DNA of 64,000 nucleotides, taken from positions 248,001 to 312,000 of the forward strand of contig JAOTON010002106.1 of NCBI GenBank assembly GCA_034440635.1. The letters run 5' to 3'. The number at the start of each line of letters is the position of its first letter. Within the stretch, counting starts at the first letter, position 1. Both the position numbers and the translations under genes were made by a program. The stretch is from Lepas anatifera. Taxonomy: Eukaryota > Arthropoda > Thecostraca > Lepadidae. The notes beneath the pieces are model-generated. The model had not been told where the DNA came from and did not search any database. It was given only the letters and a program-made list of their open reading frames with translations. Positions 1 to 12,796 of the stretch are shown one piece after another.

Positions 1-7
1 TTTGCAG

Positions 8-205
8 GAAAGCAATCTTAAGACCAACTCAGCAGATGTTCACGAAATACCGCAGGTAAAAATAAATTGGATCGAATCACCCGGGACCACCTGATGACGT
101 TGGCTGTCAGAGCCAAAACAGCGGAGGGCCACTGGAAGGTGGGGCTGTACCGCAACTTCAGCTCTGCAAACATCCGTTCCGTCAAATACGTGGATGGCAA
201 CATAG
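8..205 (+). CDS. Host gene exon 1 (partial gene, apparent one-base frameshift)
   Basis: Exon-like block after a TTTGCAG acceptor (1-7), ending in donor GTTAGT at 206. The last codon is split after one base (phase 1), which fits exon 2. Positions 8-91 are open in one frame; the second half (91-205) is open in another frame that reads RAKTAEGHWKVGLYRNF and runs into the donor. One missing base near 85-95 would join the two halves. I infer a sequence error or a broken exon; alternatively the true acceptor lies between 32 and 55 and only the second frame is coding. No domain family is recognised. The gene must extend upstream of the window. Confidence 0.5.
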
Positions 206-435
206 GTTAGTACCCAGCCCTGAGGCTTTTCTGCCCCAACCAGAAAAATGACAACGTGTCTGTAATGTGTATCAATAACCTCTCTGAGCTCACCTTTTGT
301 TTTTTATTGTTTTTCATTTACATGGGCGAAGAACTATATGACATGGTAACGTACTGTATCTTAAGATTCCTGCAATCTTCCAGTTTCAAACACTAATTTC
401 ATAGGAAGTGCAATAAGTTGTCACCCAGAAGGGAG

Positions 436-735
436 TGAAAGTCTGTGTCGCACACATTTAGTGGGATAGACCATCCCGGCATGGAAGGGAAAGCCTGTGT
501 TGCACACATTTGGTAGGATAGACCATCACTGGGAGGAAAGAGAAAGTCTGTTTGCACACATTTCATGGAACAGGCCATCTCCGGGAGGGAAGGGAAAGTC
601 TGTGTTGCACACATGTGGTGGGATACGTAGTCAACGAAAGAGAAAAAAGTGTGTGCTGCACACCTTTGGTCGTATGGATTGTAATCGGGAGGAAAGGAAA
701 AGCCAGTGTTGCACACGCTTGTTTTCCACCAGGTC
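436..735. repeat. Minisatellite, about six diverged units of 50-57 bp
   Basis: Units share a core of the form GTGTTGCACACATTTGGTGG followed by ATAGACCATC and a purine-rich tail GGGAGGAAAGGGAA. Six tandem, diverged copies can be followed by eye. Reading frames across this stretch on both strands are repeat artefacts. It lies in intron 1. Confidence 0.7.
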
Positions 736-3015
736 ATGCCATGGAACCTATCAAATATTCGCGGAGGAATGGCAAATTGGCATTCCTCGTTCATACCCCG
801 CGAAACCCATAGCATGTTGTGGATGTATTATTTAGAGTCTGAACAAATTGCATACATTGTAATCTTACGCGTCGGAGTATACTGGTGTGCCTTAGCCTTC
901 TTTGATTGTGCTATTCGCAGAAGAAGTATACGAAACGTTACGCTTCATTTGTTGCCGTAGGAGAAGTCCATGCAAGAGCACGCACTTAACTTTCTAAAGG
1001 CTTTCACTTTTCTTTGCTATTTCCTACAGCTAAAACTTGTTTATGGTTGTTTAGCCTGGAGAATTGTCCGTGTATGGTTCTTGTTTCAGCCCGATGTCTC
1101 TAAAATAAACTCGTCACGAGCTCAACAAAAACAAAAAGTGACGGGCGTACTCTCTTGCCGGGGCAAGATTTGCCGGGGTAGGTCGGTGAGAGTACGCAAG
1201 ACGCTGGTGTAGGCATTGATACCCCGCTAGGCGAAAAATACCCCGTATCGCGAAGCATGTTTTGGACACCAACTAGGCGGTTGAAGGATTTATATCGCCC
1301 TAGATATGCAGGAACAATGTTGCAAAGTTTTCTTTTTCAAATATAAATCACGGACTCTGTCCCGAGCAAAAAAAACTTCCCTCTTTTTAAGCTATCCGTA
1401 CTCTTGCACAATGTTCTACTGCGTACTCTTGTCGGAAATTCTTTCTTAGGAAGAAAGTCCTGATAACAATTTGACAGATATTTTTAACGTGCCTCCAGTT
1501 CTGGAGCACAGCCCTAGTTCAACTTTCTAACTGATAACGGATCGTAATCAAAGACTCCTAATAATAGGAGCAAGGTTTACAAGTTTTCCTGGTTAAGAAA
1601 TATTTCATCAAGGGTACCAAAAAATTATTCTGCTCTGCACTCCCGCAGGAAGAACAGAAGCAAGTTCATTTTTTTTGCACCCAAGGCACTGGAATTGATT
1701 TTTTTTCAAACAAGGCCCCACTATCTCAGCGGTTGCTAAGTAACCAAAGCAGCTGCAGCGTACCCTTGTCTCCTGCGTACTCTTACCCGTTCTTACCCTA
1801 CATACCAGTACATCTGTTTGCGTCATTTGCGGCTGGCCGATTTACTAAATACCTAAAAACTTTAAATGATGTTAATGACATTGCCAATTGTTTACTTATC
1901 TGTTCAGCTGAAGTAATCGGCAGAGGCCACCGAATCTGCAGCAGTCATCAACATGTGAGCATTTCGTTGATATATTGAATAAATAAAAAAATGGCGTAGG
2001 TGCTGCCCACGCCAGTCCTGGTGACTGGCAATTGTGTGATGACGCGAAATTTTTGAATATTATGTTTAAGTGTGTATCAATTTAGCGATTTGGAAAAAAG
2101 TGAGAACAGCAAATATGTAGCGATGTAAAATGATACCATACCGAGCCAATGTCTTGAACAGTGGCTGCCATAGACTCACATCTCACTGACGGATGATATT
2201 ACCGTTGCTACCTGACCTCATTTTTCCGGGTGCATATATTCCATAAAAATACCATGATCCCCGCAGCCAGGGAGGGGATTGACTATGCACATTTTTGGGG
2301 ATATAGGTGCATTGGAAATGCAGGATTTTGCGTCCACAACTGCCACTTTGTACCCCAAACATTCTCTAATGGGCCATCTGAAGCATTCCGGCACCACCGA
2401 AAAAGTCACTTCCCTTCATACCACATCCAGGATGTAAGTGGTGTTACTTACGTGCATTTGCGGGGCGCGAATCCTACCTTAGCTATCCAAAACGTGGTCC
2501 AGCTCGAACTTGGCATCCCCAGTGCAATTTGACAAGTTGCAGCCTGTCCACAGCTCATAAGTTGCGACAGTGGCGTGGGCTTCCCGCAAAATTTCCATCA
2601 AATAGTGTCAACACGTGTCAGATGATATCTAGAATCACCTTTGACGATATTATCAACGGTATTGGCAGTACTGAAAGTACTTAGCATTAAGCATGAAATA
2701 GGTACTCGTTTAGCGATCGATGGGAATTTGTCTGATACGGGATGCCACTAACATAATTATCACTTACAAACATAGGCTGATCATGAATTTCCGATAGGAG
2801 GAGAGGGAATCTCTGTCATGGGGTGTCATTTTAGCCAGAGGGCGGCATTTCTTAAGGTACTACTAATCAGAGGGTGCCAAATCGCAGCGTGGGGGCACCA
2901 ATACTTGTGTCTCGGAGGGAAGGAGGGCTGGGAAACGATATTTCAGGGCGTGCTGAGGTGGTTTTGGGGGACACCAAAGCACAGCGTGGGGTCCCTGACT
3001 GCTCGATCGAGGCAG
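736..3015. other. Intron 1 remainder, no recognised gene
   Basis: No protein family, RNA gene or clear transposon end was recognised. A short inverted repeat lies at about 1145-1199 (GCGTACTCTC facing GAGAGTACGC). Short open frames here have no supporting motif. Confidence 0.4.
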
Positions 3016-3161
3016 GGAAATTTGAATATTTTCCTCCTGGATCACCCCATGCTTACAACTGTTATTTTAAGGGCATCGCTGGAGATCAGGATGCTCCTCA
3101 TCTTTTCAAACATGAAGACCGCTGTTTCGGGTTCTGGTGGGATTTTGGACACTGTCAGGAG
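3016..3161 (+). CDS. Host gene exon 2, cysteine-containing segment
   Basis: 146-bp exon between acceptor GGCAG (ends 3015) and a consensus donor GAG|GTAAGT at 3162. It begins with two bases that complete the split codon of exon 1 and ends in phase 0, which fits exon 3. The product (GKFEYFPPGSPHAYNCYFKG, then a tract ending FGFWWDFGHCQE) is rich in aromatic residues, with three cysteines. This suggests an extracellular or lumenal domain, but I do not recognise the family. The open frame extends upstream of 3016 into sequence of non-coding character, so the acceptor was chosen by phase and AG position. Confidence 0.65.
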
Positions 3162-3767
3162 GTAAGTCTGACAACCAAAAGTGTGTTTGGTAAAGTAAGT
3201 TGCTTCAATAGTCCTGTGTCTGTAAAAAATATTGTGAAAAGTAGAATATCAGAACACTACTTAGAACAAGATATGCAAAGAAGTGGTCTTCGACAGTCTT
3301 TTAGCACTGTTCATGTTCCAGCTTTCTTTAATGTTCCCGAACTTTTGGTGTGCATGTATGGGGGAGGGATTGGGTCTCAGAGTAATTGAAATATTCCCCG
3401 TAAGCTCTTGAACATGAAAAGGAACTGCGAAATTTTAGCACCCATGGAGCAAGGCCTACACGGTGTCTCTTTATCAATGCTATTTAAGATTAGTACGTGT
3501 GGTTGTCGTTGGCCATGCAGCTCAATCTGAAACGTTTTACTCGATTGGAATTATGTCTTATAAGCTGCATCCCCAACCTTGTTTTGCTTTAAGTACATTT
3601 TTGCGCATGAGTAGCCATAAACACCTAAAAACGCTCAAAACAAGCGCCAATGAAAAACAAAATCGATTCGACCACCGGTTTGACCCTAGGCCACCTGCAT
3701 ACAATTTTGCAATGTTACGTTGACCTGCGGTGAAAGGGAGTTTTTTTCTGATTGCACTCATTCTTTT
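3162..3767. other. Intron 2 start, nothing recognised
   Basis: Begins with donor GTAAGT. No element ends or coding motifs were seen before the TTAA element that starts at 3768. Confidence 0.4.
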
Positions 3768-4540
3768 TTAACACGCGCATTGACGGGGGTCTAAGCCACC
3801 TTCGCTCTGACGGGGGGGGGCAGGTACCCGCCCCACCTAAGATCTCGAGAACCACACCAGATGGCGAAAAACGTTAAACGGTGGTGGGTAGCCCATCTAC
3901 TTCTCTATCGAAAATATCTAAACCATTTTTTGTCAGGTCACATTTAAGGTCTTTAGAGGTCAAGACATGTTGTTATAGGGATAAAATGTAAATGCAGGTT
4001 TTTCGGTCATTACATGTCAAAAAGTAAAGATAGAGCAAAACAATTTGAACAATCTCCATTGCAATCCTCACAGGAAGCCGAATCGAATGATATATATATA
4101 TACTATGGTCTTGCTGGGTCACATTAGGTCAAATATGACATTTGCCCTGACCTGAGGCCAGGTCAAGGATAAATAAGGTTAAAATGCATATCATTAGAAA
4201 CGCAAAGACAAGGCCAATCTAATGAAGTTAACATGAACGCTCTATCACCATCCGTTACTAAGCTATTAAGTTAAAACCATTTTTTCACGTATTTCCAATG
4301 GAGAGGTCATGGCTCGTACCTGACCTTAGGTCATCGATATCAAAAACACTGGAACATATTTTAGAGAACTCGGTCGGCCCATTATGTGGTATGAGTTTCA
4401 ATCTGTTTGTTCAATTGTTGTCTGTCTGTTCAATCTGTCTGTTGAGTTTCAATCTTGTTCTGACTTATGCTATCTTAAAATTTTCAGGTAAGTTCATCTG
4501 ACTTTTACTGGTGACTTGAACTGAGATGACCTAACCTTAA
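3768..4540 (+). mobile_element. TTAA-flanked AGGTCA-rich element, left part (interrupted)
   Basis: Starts TTAACACGCGCATTGACGGG and matches, with divergence, the complete copy at 19395-20213, including its internal TGACCTGAGGTCAGGTCA-type motifs. In the complete copy the motif GACCTAACCTTAAAATTTTC is continuous. Here it breaks exactly at that internal TTAA, where a second TTAA element begins (4537). Non-autonomous; no transposase seen. Confidence 0.65.
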
Positions 4541-5525
4541 CCCTCGCCCCGGTGGGGGAGGGGGTGTTTGAACACTCCATCGGGTTTTTGCGGTGGCACG
4601 AAAAAACGGCTGCGCCAAGCACCGCCGTACTTGGCACACATTCTCCTTGATCCATTTCGCAACTTTCCCTACAATTTTAATGTTCGGTCATCTCAGGTCA
4701 GGTCACCAGTGCAGGTCAAGTGAACTCACCTAAAAAATGTTTAAGGTGGCATAAGTAAGAAATGGGTGCATCTATCCATTTGAAACTTGCAACACATAAT
4801 GGTTCTACCGAGTTCTACAAAATATGTTCCGAGATTTTTCATATCGATGACCTAGGGTCAAGTACGGACCATGACCTCTGCATTGGAAGTAGGTGGGAAA
4901 AACATAAATTTGGTTCCATTTGTTTAGGTAAAGGTGATATTACCTTCATATTCTCCAAATCAAAGTATTCTGGGTCCTTTTCCAGGTTCATGTTGTAATT
5001 TTTGACCTGTGACCTCTGAGAGGTCGTCTGGAGCTAATTAAGCAGTTTTCAGACTTAGGTCAATAACTTTGCATGAAATGATGATACGGCTTTTATTTTG
5101 ACACCATTGCGTTTGGATTGCTATTGCAAGTCGATTGATATGCATATTGACTATGATAGGTCAAAGAGTGACCTTGACCAGACCTGGGGTCAGGTCATTT
5201 GTGTTTTGACCTGGTATAGTCATACTATACATCATTCGATTTGCCGTTACGAGAGAAAACGAATGACACCTACGTCATGATTCTAACTCAACTCTGTCAG
5301 ATGCTAGAGCCAAAAAGCTTTGCTCAAAATCACACTTTCTTGGAACTGTCTTGACTTCAATATTGTCCTGAGCCCAAAAGTGACTGATATAGTTTTGTCA
5401 TGAATTTGTATGAGCTATCCACCAGCATTCGCGTTTTTTCGCTCTCCCGTATAGGGGCCGGGTTCTAAGGGGGTGTTCAAACACGAAATGAACCTTCGCC
5501 CCCACCAGGACGAAGGTGGCTCGGA
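4537..5525 (-). mobile_element. Nested TTAA element with AGGTCA motifs, one end lost
   Basis: Begins TTAACCCTCGCCCCGGTGGG at the internal TTAA of the preceding element. It carries a subterminal palindrome (GGTGTTTGAACAC, about 4565), TGACCT/AGGTCA motifs, and toward 5470 the inverted palindrome GGGTGTTCAAACAC plus ACGAAGGTGGCTCGG. That order is the reverse complement of the left end at 14008. The terminal TTAA on the right is missing. Positions 5526-6010 hold no recognised feature. Confidence 0.5.
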
Positions 5526-6011
5526 ATTACAAAAGTTGAACGCGATAGCTTTCGGTGTCACGCATTTAATTGGCGACAGGTTTGAGGTTTTTCCTTCCCT
5601 GACTCCGCTACTTGCGAACTCTCCAAACAGTTGCGGAGTAGTGGTAGCGGCTTCCATAAGAAAACAGCGGAGTGGCGAGTATCAAACTCAAAGGAATTCC
5701 AAAACACTACTACTACCAACGGCTTTTAATGGGAGCGCTACTCCCCAAAACTAGGGGACGATTATTGATATACGTTTTTTTACTACCAGGAAAATAACAG
5801 GTTGATACATAAAGATAAATATTTTCTGAGTGATTTTTTTTCTCGTTGCATGTCTTACAAAATAACGGCTGCTTTTGAATATGATATATAGATAACATAT
5901 TTATTTGAACATGATACTGGTAAGAACAAAGCTTTTCACATATTCCCGTCAAATGTAGAAATCGGTTCAAAGTAGGCCGATACAGAAGGATTGGATAAAA
6001 GCATCTGCAGC

Positions 6012-7800
6012 TCAATCCTCTAAAATGTCTAGAAAGGCCCGTTTAAGTTCGTTCTTAAAGTTCAATGAGCCAGACATTAGTCCAATCCGGTTCAGCAAGG
6101 GTACGCCTCGGTAACACAGCCGCCGTCGACCCGCCTCTGTGCGTATTACCGGCAAGGTCCACTGGCAAGAGCGACGGGTGTTGTGACCATGCACTTGGTT
6201 GGCTTGCAGGTCCCTGGTCTCACACAACAGTCGGGGCTGTCCCGTAACCAACACCCGCCTCACGTTGATTCATTACCACCCGTGTGGTGACGAATCATAC
6301 GCTGGGCAGTCTGCCAGTCAAGCTGCTCAACAGCGTCTGTGATGTGGTCCAATCTCCTCCCAGTCACAGCATGGGCACAACAAATTACAATCTTCTGGAA
6401 TCGGCGCACCTGAGTCACACCACACGAGCCGTACACAGGCAAACAGTAGCGCAGTATTGAAACGACGAGTGCTTGTACAATTGATGATATGTGCGTTCTT
6501 TGGTAAAGCATGACGCGCGTGACGTAACGTAATGAGAATACCAGTGCATTTTTTTAGTCACCGTGTCGACGTGGTTTGGGTAACTGCGGTGACGGTGTAT
6601 TGTTAAACCAAAATGTTGTGCTACCCTTTCCACCTCAATGGAAGTGCCGTAGAAGCTCAATGTAATGGGTGGCAGGTCGCGTATCATCGCCCGGACATCT
6701 AACACAATCATCTGTGTTTTTGGAGTTCATCTGCATCCCGTTAAAACGGGACCAGTTGCATGGGATGTTGAGTGTAGTTTGCATCCGTTCAAGATGCGAG
6801 CGATATCACACTGTTTGCCGCTGACTAAGACCTGAGCATCATCAGCATACTGTATTAAAGTTACGTCGCGCTCTACGCAGAGGCTCAGCTCGTTGGCGTA
6901 CAACATATAAAGTAAACATGAGGCAGCCCCACCTTGATATACGCCGATGCTATGGGCGTGCGCGTTTAAAGTGATAAAGGACGAACCATCGGTTCCTTTG
7001 ACTTGGATCTGCTGTGTGAGTACCTTGAGATAGGCCCCCGAAACTTCTATCTACTCCATATGATGATAATTTCTGGAATAATTTGTGTCAATTTGTGGAA
7101 CAATCTAGATAATTTGTGGTGCAGAGCGACGTCAAAACATTTTAAAAGATCGATAAGTACGTGGACAGAAATTTCGCCTTTATCCATAGCATTGAGCGCT
7201 TAATCTGTGATTACGTGAAGGGCCACTTCGGTGGAACGATGTTTTCGATAGCCGGGCTGTGCGTCCGAGAGGAGGCGGTTGTCTTCTAGGTAATCGGAAA
7301 GTTACTGCTGCACAACACGTTCTGCTACTTTTGTGACGGCAGGTAAGATGGAAATAGTTATATTATATAATAAGATTATTATATTATATATATAGTTATT
7401 ATAGTTATTATATATATAAGATAAGACTAGAAGTAACGACATCAAGTAGAGGTAAACCAAGGCCGTAGTAAAACTTAAAGCATGTGTGCGCTAATGCCGC
7501 CCACTCTTGTCAGTTTAGAGGGCTTCGTTGTCGCTAAAGTTAACCACAGCGTGTTAAAATATATGGGTTTGACTCTAGAAGCTTTCGTCGTCATTCGCAG
7601 TAAAAGAGTCGGTAGAGATGCTCTGGCCGCTGGGACACTGGCTGCAGTATTAGGTCCGACCGTAATGTAAAAATCATTCAATGCGTATGGTGTGATGCTA
7701 TCGCAGTGCACTGTCGCTAATAGTGAGCAGCAGATTTCTTTAAATTTAAAAAGACGAACAAGGACAACCATTTTTGGGTAGTGTTGTAGTAACACTTTAT
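6012..7800 (-). pseudogene. Decayed non-LTR retrotransposon (reverse transcriptase, 3' portion)
   Basis: Minus-strand remnant in several frames. In coding order: an N-terminal RT linker (NDFYITVGP, about 7680); motif A as LIDLLKCFD (about 7180-7150); motif B as GVYQGGAASCLLYMLY (about 6930-6890); motif C as QYADDAQVL (about 6850-6826); then C-terminal RT/thumb blocks including RYCLPVYGSCGVTQVRRFQK (about 6470-6390) and a tail ending FKNELKRAFLD (about 6050-6020). The order and the YADD box are typical of LINE-type RTs of the CR1/Jockey kind; the clade is not assigned. Frameshifts between blocks and absence of the 5' endonuclease part make it a dead, 5'-truncated copy. Confidence 0.85.
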
Positions 7801-8083
7801 AACAAAAAATAACGACAGCGGAGAAACGTGTAGAGTTTGGAAATTTTGAAAAATTAGTGTCAGTAGCGAAAGCAGCTTCAACTAGCCAAGACAGCGGAAT
7901 TAGCGGTACCTGTTTAAAAATAACTTTGTAGCGGTGCCCACCGGTGGTAACGAGTCGTGGCTGTGACGCAGATTACTGCTAATTTTTCCCCTATGTAGAA
8001 ACCCAAATTTTGCACCGCGACCAAATTCTCCAAACTATAAAAGTCCCCTTTCACACCACCGTAAAATTCCCGTTTTCAATTCA

Positions 8084-9084
8084 TTAACCCGCGCCCCACC
8101 GGGGTCCGGGCCACCTTCCCACCGGGGGCCATCGATGGCCCCCTCTAACTCCGAAAATATGGGCGTTAGCGCAAATCTGCAAGTGCAATAGAAAGCTCGC
8201 GTGAATTCAGTAAGAATTACTTCGCATGTTTTAGTGCTCAGGTCAATGGTTTGACCTCCAGAGGTCAAATTAGGTCAAGATCGGCTATTTTCACTCAAAT
8301 ATGCAATGATTAAGCCAACTGGGCATAACTCTTATGTCATTAGAGCTATTGAGGCCTGGTAAAGTACATTTGATAGAAATTGCCAGTACTTTTTCCGCTA
8401 TGTGGAACGTAAAGACCTCCCGCCAGTGGTTTGACCGCCAGAGGTCACCTCGTGACCTAATATGACCTGGGTCACGAAAGGTCAAAAAGTGACCTTGCCG
8501 TATATCAAATGAAGCCAGTGACAAGACAAACACGATGGTGTTTGTTTCACCGCTCTAGCTCAATTAGGTCAAAGTTATTGTCAAATACTGTTTTTGACCT
8601 CTGGTGACTTGCATGACCTTGGAAAAGTCAAAGGGCAAATATGACCCCTGGGATCCGTGAAAGGGTGTCCAAAACGTTGTTCTGAGCAGTCTGAGTATTT
8701 GTAATCATTTTTGTGGCTTTTATATCATGAAATAGCTTTTCCCATGCTTTTCCAATGGGGAGGTCGCCTCGTGACCTGACCTCAGGCACGAAATCGAAAA
8801 TCCCGGATATACACCGTGTAGACCCTGGAGGGGTCATGAAGTGTGGAAGTTTCAATCGATCGACTTTGAAATGTAGCTCTTACAGAGCTCTAAAGGTGAA
8901 GTGAGGTGACCTTGGTTGACCTCGTCTGGTGACCTGACCTTGGGTGACCCGGGTTAAAAATTTCAGGGATGATGGGAAAATGATGCAGTAAGAGGTAGGC
9001 CCTCAACCGCGGTGCTGCGCCTTGTCGTTTTTCTGCTATCCGGGAAAAACCTGGGGGCCATCATCCCCGGTGGGGCGGGGTTAA
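8084..9084 (-). mobile_element. TTAA-flanked AGGTCA-rich element, complete
   Basis: Bounded by TTAA (8084-8087 and 9081-9084). Terminal inverted repeats pair TTAACCCGCGCCCCACCGGG with CCCCGGTGGGGCGGGGTTAA. It contains the perfect 20-bp palindrome GGGGGCCATCGATGGCCCCC near 8124 and many TGACCT/AGGTCA motifs. It is the same element as 20508-21539 in opposite orientation. The TTAA duplication and lack of coding suit a piggyBac-type or other TTAA-specific non-autonomous element. Confidence 0.8.
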
Positions 9085-10281
9085 GTGTATTACTCTTGCT
9101 TTCGGGGTGACGGCAGAACAGTCGCTGTAGCGCGTGTTCGTGGTCCCAAACTTTACCAACAAATATCGGCAAATGCAATGTATTACACAAGTATTCCTGA
9201 AAACCCAGAAGTGCGATATTTTGAACATTTTAGACGGAAAGATATAAAAGCACCTTGCGGTTCGGCTCCATGCTCTTTGGCTACCGAATATGATTGTAAT
9301 GTATTATACATACGTGTTTCTTTTTATAACAAACACACCAAGATCCATGCGTCAAAAAAGTACAGTGGAACTACTTTAATCAACTGCTATTAGTTGACTT
9401 TACTCAATTAACTTTAATAGAGGGTCTCGAAGGCTAACATCGGAAGGTAAGTAACATAGGGCCGAATTGCAGAAATCCGAATCATGGATACTCACGAGAC
9501 AGTTTTTGTAATTAAAAACGGTATTATAATTGAGCGCTTATATCTTCACCTTCAGCACAAAATCAGGAGGGCACATGACACTCAATGTCACATGAAGTCA
9601 ATGGCGTGAATTTTTAATAGCCTAGCTATCTATAGATAGGTTATATATTTTTGAGTCATAGTTTCTTCCAATCTAGCCTAGGCTGGCTGTAATTTTGTCG
9701 ACGGCGTGATTCGACCCTTTGCAGCGGCGTGGAGTTCGCCCAGCCAGCTCCTAAGCAAATGATGGGTATCATCAGAAAGCCTGTCTATTGAAGTTAGATG
9801 GGCTACACGCCTGTGGACTAAATTGGGAGTATATCATTTGAAAGTCATAGAACCTGAATTCTACAATAATATAGGATTCCATGTTATGCAGCTACTTACT
9901 TCTTGTTTTCTATGTTTGGCCTGGACTGCGACTGTGATGACACTTAAATACCCAGCAACTATGAATTAGGCACCATCTGAAATAATCGAGTCTCAAAAAT
10001 GATACCCATGTATTTGGGGTTTGCCTGCTTTTCTTAGAATGTCTAACCAATAAGCCTATTTTTTCTATAAAACAGAACCTGGAAAATGCAAATTTGTATT
10101 ATCTTTCCAAAAACGGGTTTTAGATTTAAAATTGGCCTATCAACTACGCCAGGTTCGCATATTTACATACCGGACTCATCATGTCTGTAACCTGATTGGA
10201 ATGGTCAAGACTGTATAATGGTGGTGCCTGGAGACGCTAGTGCACCATTATGGACAATAAGGTCTTATATTTTGCGAAAAC
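9085..10281. other. Intron 2, no recognised feature
   Basis: AT-rich sequence with no transposon ends or coding motifs recognised. A 102-codon open frame at 9085-9393 begins at the element boundary and has no family features. Confidence 0.35.
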
Positions 10282-10645
10282 CATAGAGATCAACTATTAC
10301 TACTAGAGAGGAACTGCCAATCAAAATCCCTATACCCAGTTGAAGAGAATTGAAGCTGAAATCTGGCTTTTATTAAGTCAAAAGTATCATCTTCAAGCGC
10401 TCGTGTACTTGATATACGTCATTCCCAGCGGAAAAGTTCACCAAGTTTTTGCTAGAAGGCTTAAAATATACCACAATTAATTCACAAATTATTCCGATAT
10501 ATTGTGGCTTTTTTTAATTTTCCTTTAAAAATACCTATTCCATTTTCGTGGCCTTGATCACTATCGCACCTGCCCCGCCAGGCGCATGTTAACACTTCGT
10601 CGACTTTCATCGTCTCCAGCATAGTAGTAATAGTTAATCTCTATG
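10282..10645. mobile_element. 364-bp MITE with 8-bp target duplication
   Basis: Direct repeats GCGAAAAC at 10274-10281 and 10646-10653 flank inverted ends CATAGAGATCAACTATTACT and AGTAATAGTTAATCTCTATG (24-bp inverted repeats, one mismatch). Eight-bp duplications with short inverted ends suit a hAT-type non-autonomous element. No coding capacity. Confidence 0.8.
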
Positions 10646-11410
10646 GCGAAAACAGATATGCTGACCAGCCCTTCAAATGACAAAGATTAAGCCTTAAATT
10701 TACGAAACATACAATGGAAAAGGAATATGTACCAAAAAAACGTTCCTGGCCTTAGGTTAAGTTCACACCGCAATAATGTCTTCAGATGACCTAAAGTCAA
10801 ACTAGAGCTTGTCTGACTCTACGGCTCTGTTAGTTATATTTCATGCATTCATTTTACATAGGCCACATATTTTTAGCACATATTTCGTGGGTGTTTTGTG
10901 GCGACTATTAGGAAATGCAGTGTAAGCAAATTTGCAAAAAAACCTTGGGTCCAACTGTTTTACAGTTTTCATCAGAGTGAGCTTAGGTATCTTAGGTTCG
11001 TCTTCACGACTCACGAGACCCCTAGAAATCAATTAAACAAATTGAACAGGTGTTCTGTAAGTTTGTCATTTACCTGGTTGATTTGTGCTGAAATTCCCTA
11101 GCTGTGCCCTCTCAGTTTCAGCCTCCCGCTGTCAATCTGAAACTTTTGTAGCGTTCTTCTGCTCTACACTTTTTTTAGAAATTTGTTGCCAAAACATTAA
11201 TTTGATTTATAAAAGTGTTTGATGACAGCAACCAATTTCAACTTTGGATATGAGACGGCTTGAATGTGCTTACTCATTTCTGGTATGGTTTTCTGGCTGT
11301 ACAATGACCTTATCCCCGATTTATGTAGCTGTGACTACTGCTTAAAGCATCCCTCCCCAAAATGCTGATGGTGTGTATCAGTGTTACCATGGTAACGTGT
11401 ACATGGGCAG
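10646..11410. other. Intron 2 end, nothing recognised
   Basis: No element ends or coding signals noticed up to the acceptor of exon 3. Confidence 0.35.
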
Positions 11411-11474
11411 GAAGAACCGCAGGAGTACGTGCACGTGGAACTGAGCATCCGTCCCAATGATTACGACAAGGAAG
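11411..11474 (+). CDS. Host gene exon 3 (64-bp small exon)
   Basis: Lies between acceptor GGGCAG (ends 11410) and consensus donor AAG|GTGAGT (11475). It starts in phase 0, matching exon 2, and ends in phase 1, matching exon 4. It encodes EEPQEYVHVELSIRPNDYDK plus E, an acidic linker-like strand without cysteines. Its support is phase agreement on both sides and good splice signals. A compound CA/ACGC/TA microsatellite starts 48 bp past its donor. Confidence 0.65.
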
Positions 11475-11521
11475 GTGAGTGTTGGCAACGTGGCGTGCGT
11501 AATATAATACAGGCTACCTTC

Positions 11522-11960
<439 letters not shown>

Positions 11961-12796
11961 TCGAAACCATTCTGGGATTTCTTTCTCATTTATTTATTAT
12001 GCGACGGCATGGTGGTAAAGGGAGAGTTCATTCTTTCGAAACGCAAACAAACGTTTGGAAAAACCAAGTCTGAAAATCTGAAAGAAATAATTTTCCCTTG
12101 AAATTGTTGGTCAAAAAGCCGTTATCCTTAAATTTAAGGCTGTATCGAACGAACAGTTATCGTCATCTGCCAAATAATATCCTCGACCACAGGCACAACA
12201 TTGGATCACTTTGAGCTGTAGCCGAATGCAGCGCACCATCGATATTCCGTATTTAATCCGAATGCTGCCTCCAAAATTAAAACCAAAGGGTAAGGATGAC
12301 ATGAAACCTTAGTATCGGAAATCTTCTTATGCAGGAAATCTTCATCATCTCCTTGTTATTTATCGACGTGTAGAAATCGGGTAGGTTTAAAAAAATAAAG
12401 AAAGCTTATAGTAAAAGTGGCTCACTTGCTAGCATGGTATTTTCAATGAGTGGCAGATGCTGATGATATAGACCTATCGAATCGTTGCAAAATCTTTCTT
12501 CGGGTTCGAATTGGGGCAGTGGCAGATCTCGCCGGTAAGTTGTGGGGAAAACCAGAGTCGAAAAAAGAAACGTCACGCAGTGACAGATTTGACATCAATT
12601 TGACTAGCTAGTAGGTTGGGGCGGGGGCCAAGTTGAAAAACAAAAACACGTAATGGTGTGAAAGATGTGGCTACAAGACGCTTGTTTTTGCTATCCAAAG
12701 ATCATTCACTCAAAAGTGATTTTGAATATCAAGTGGACCAAGGTTCAATGCTTACACTGAAGTCGACTGGTTCTGTGTGATGTCGACTGGTTCAGT
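11961..12796. other. Intron 3, nothing recognised
   Basis: No element ends or coding motifs recognised. Confidence 0.35.

Noticed and set aside
399..960. Overlapping open frames of 84-138 codons near the left edge
   Set aside because: They follow the 50-57 bp minisatellite on both strands and lack any domain.
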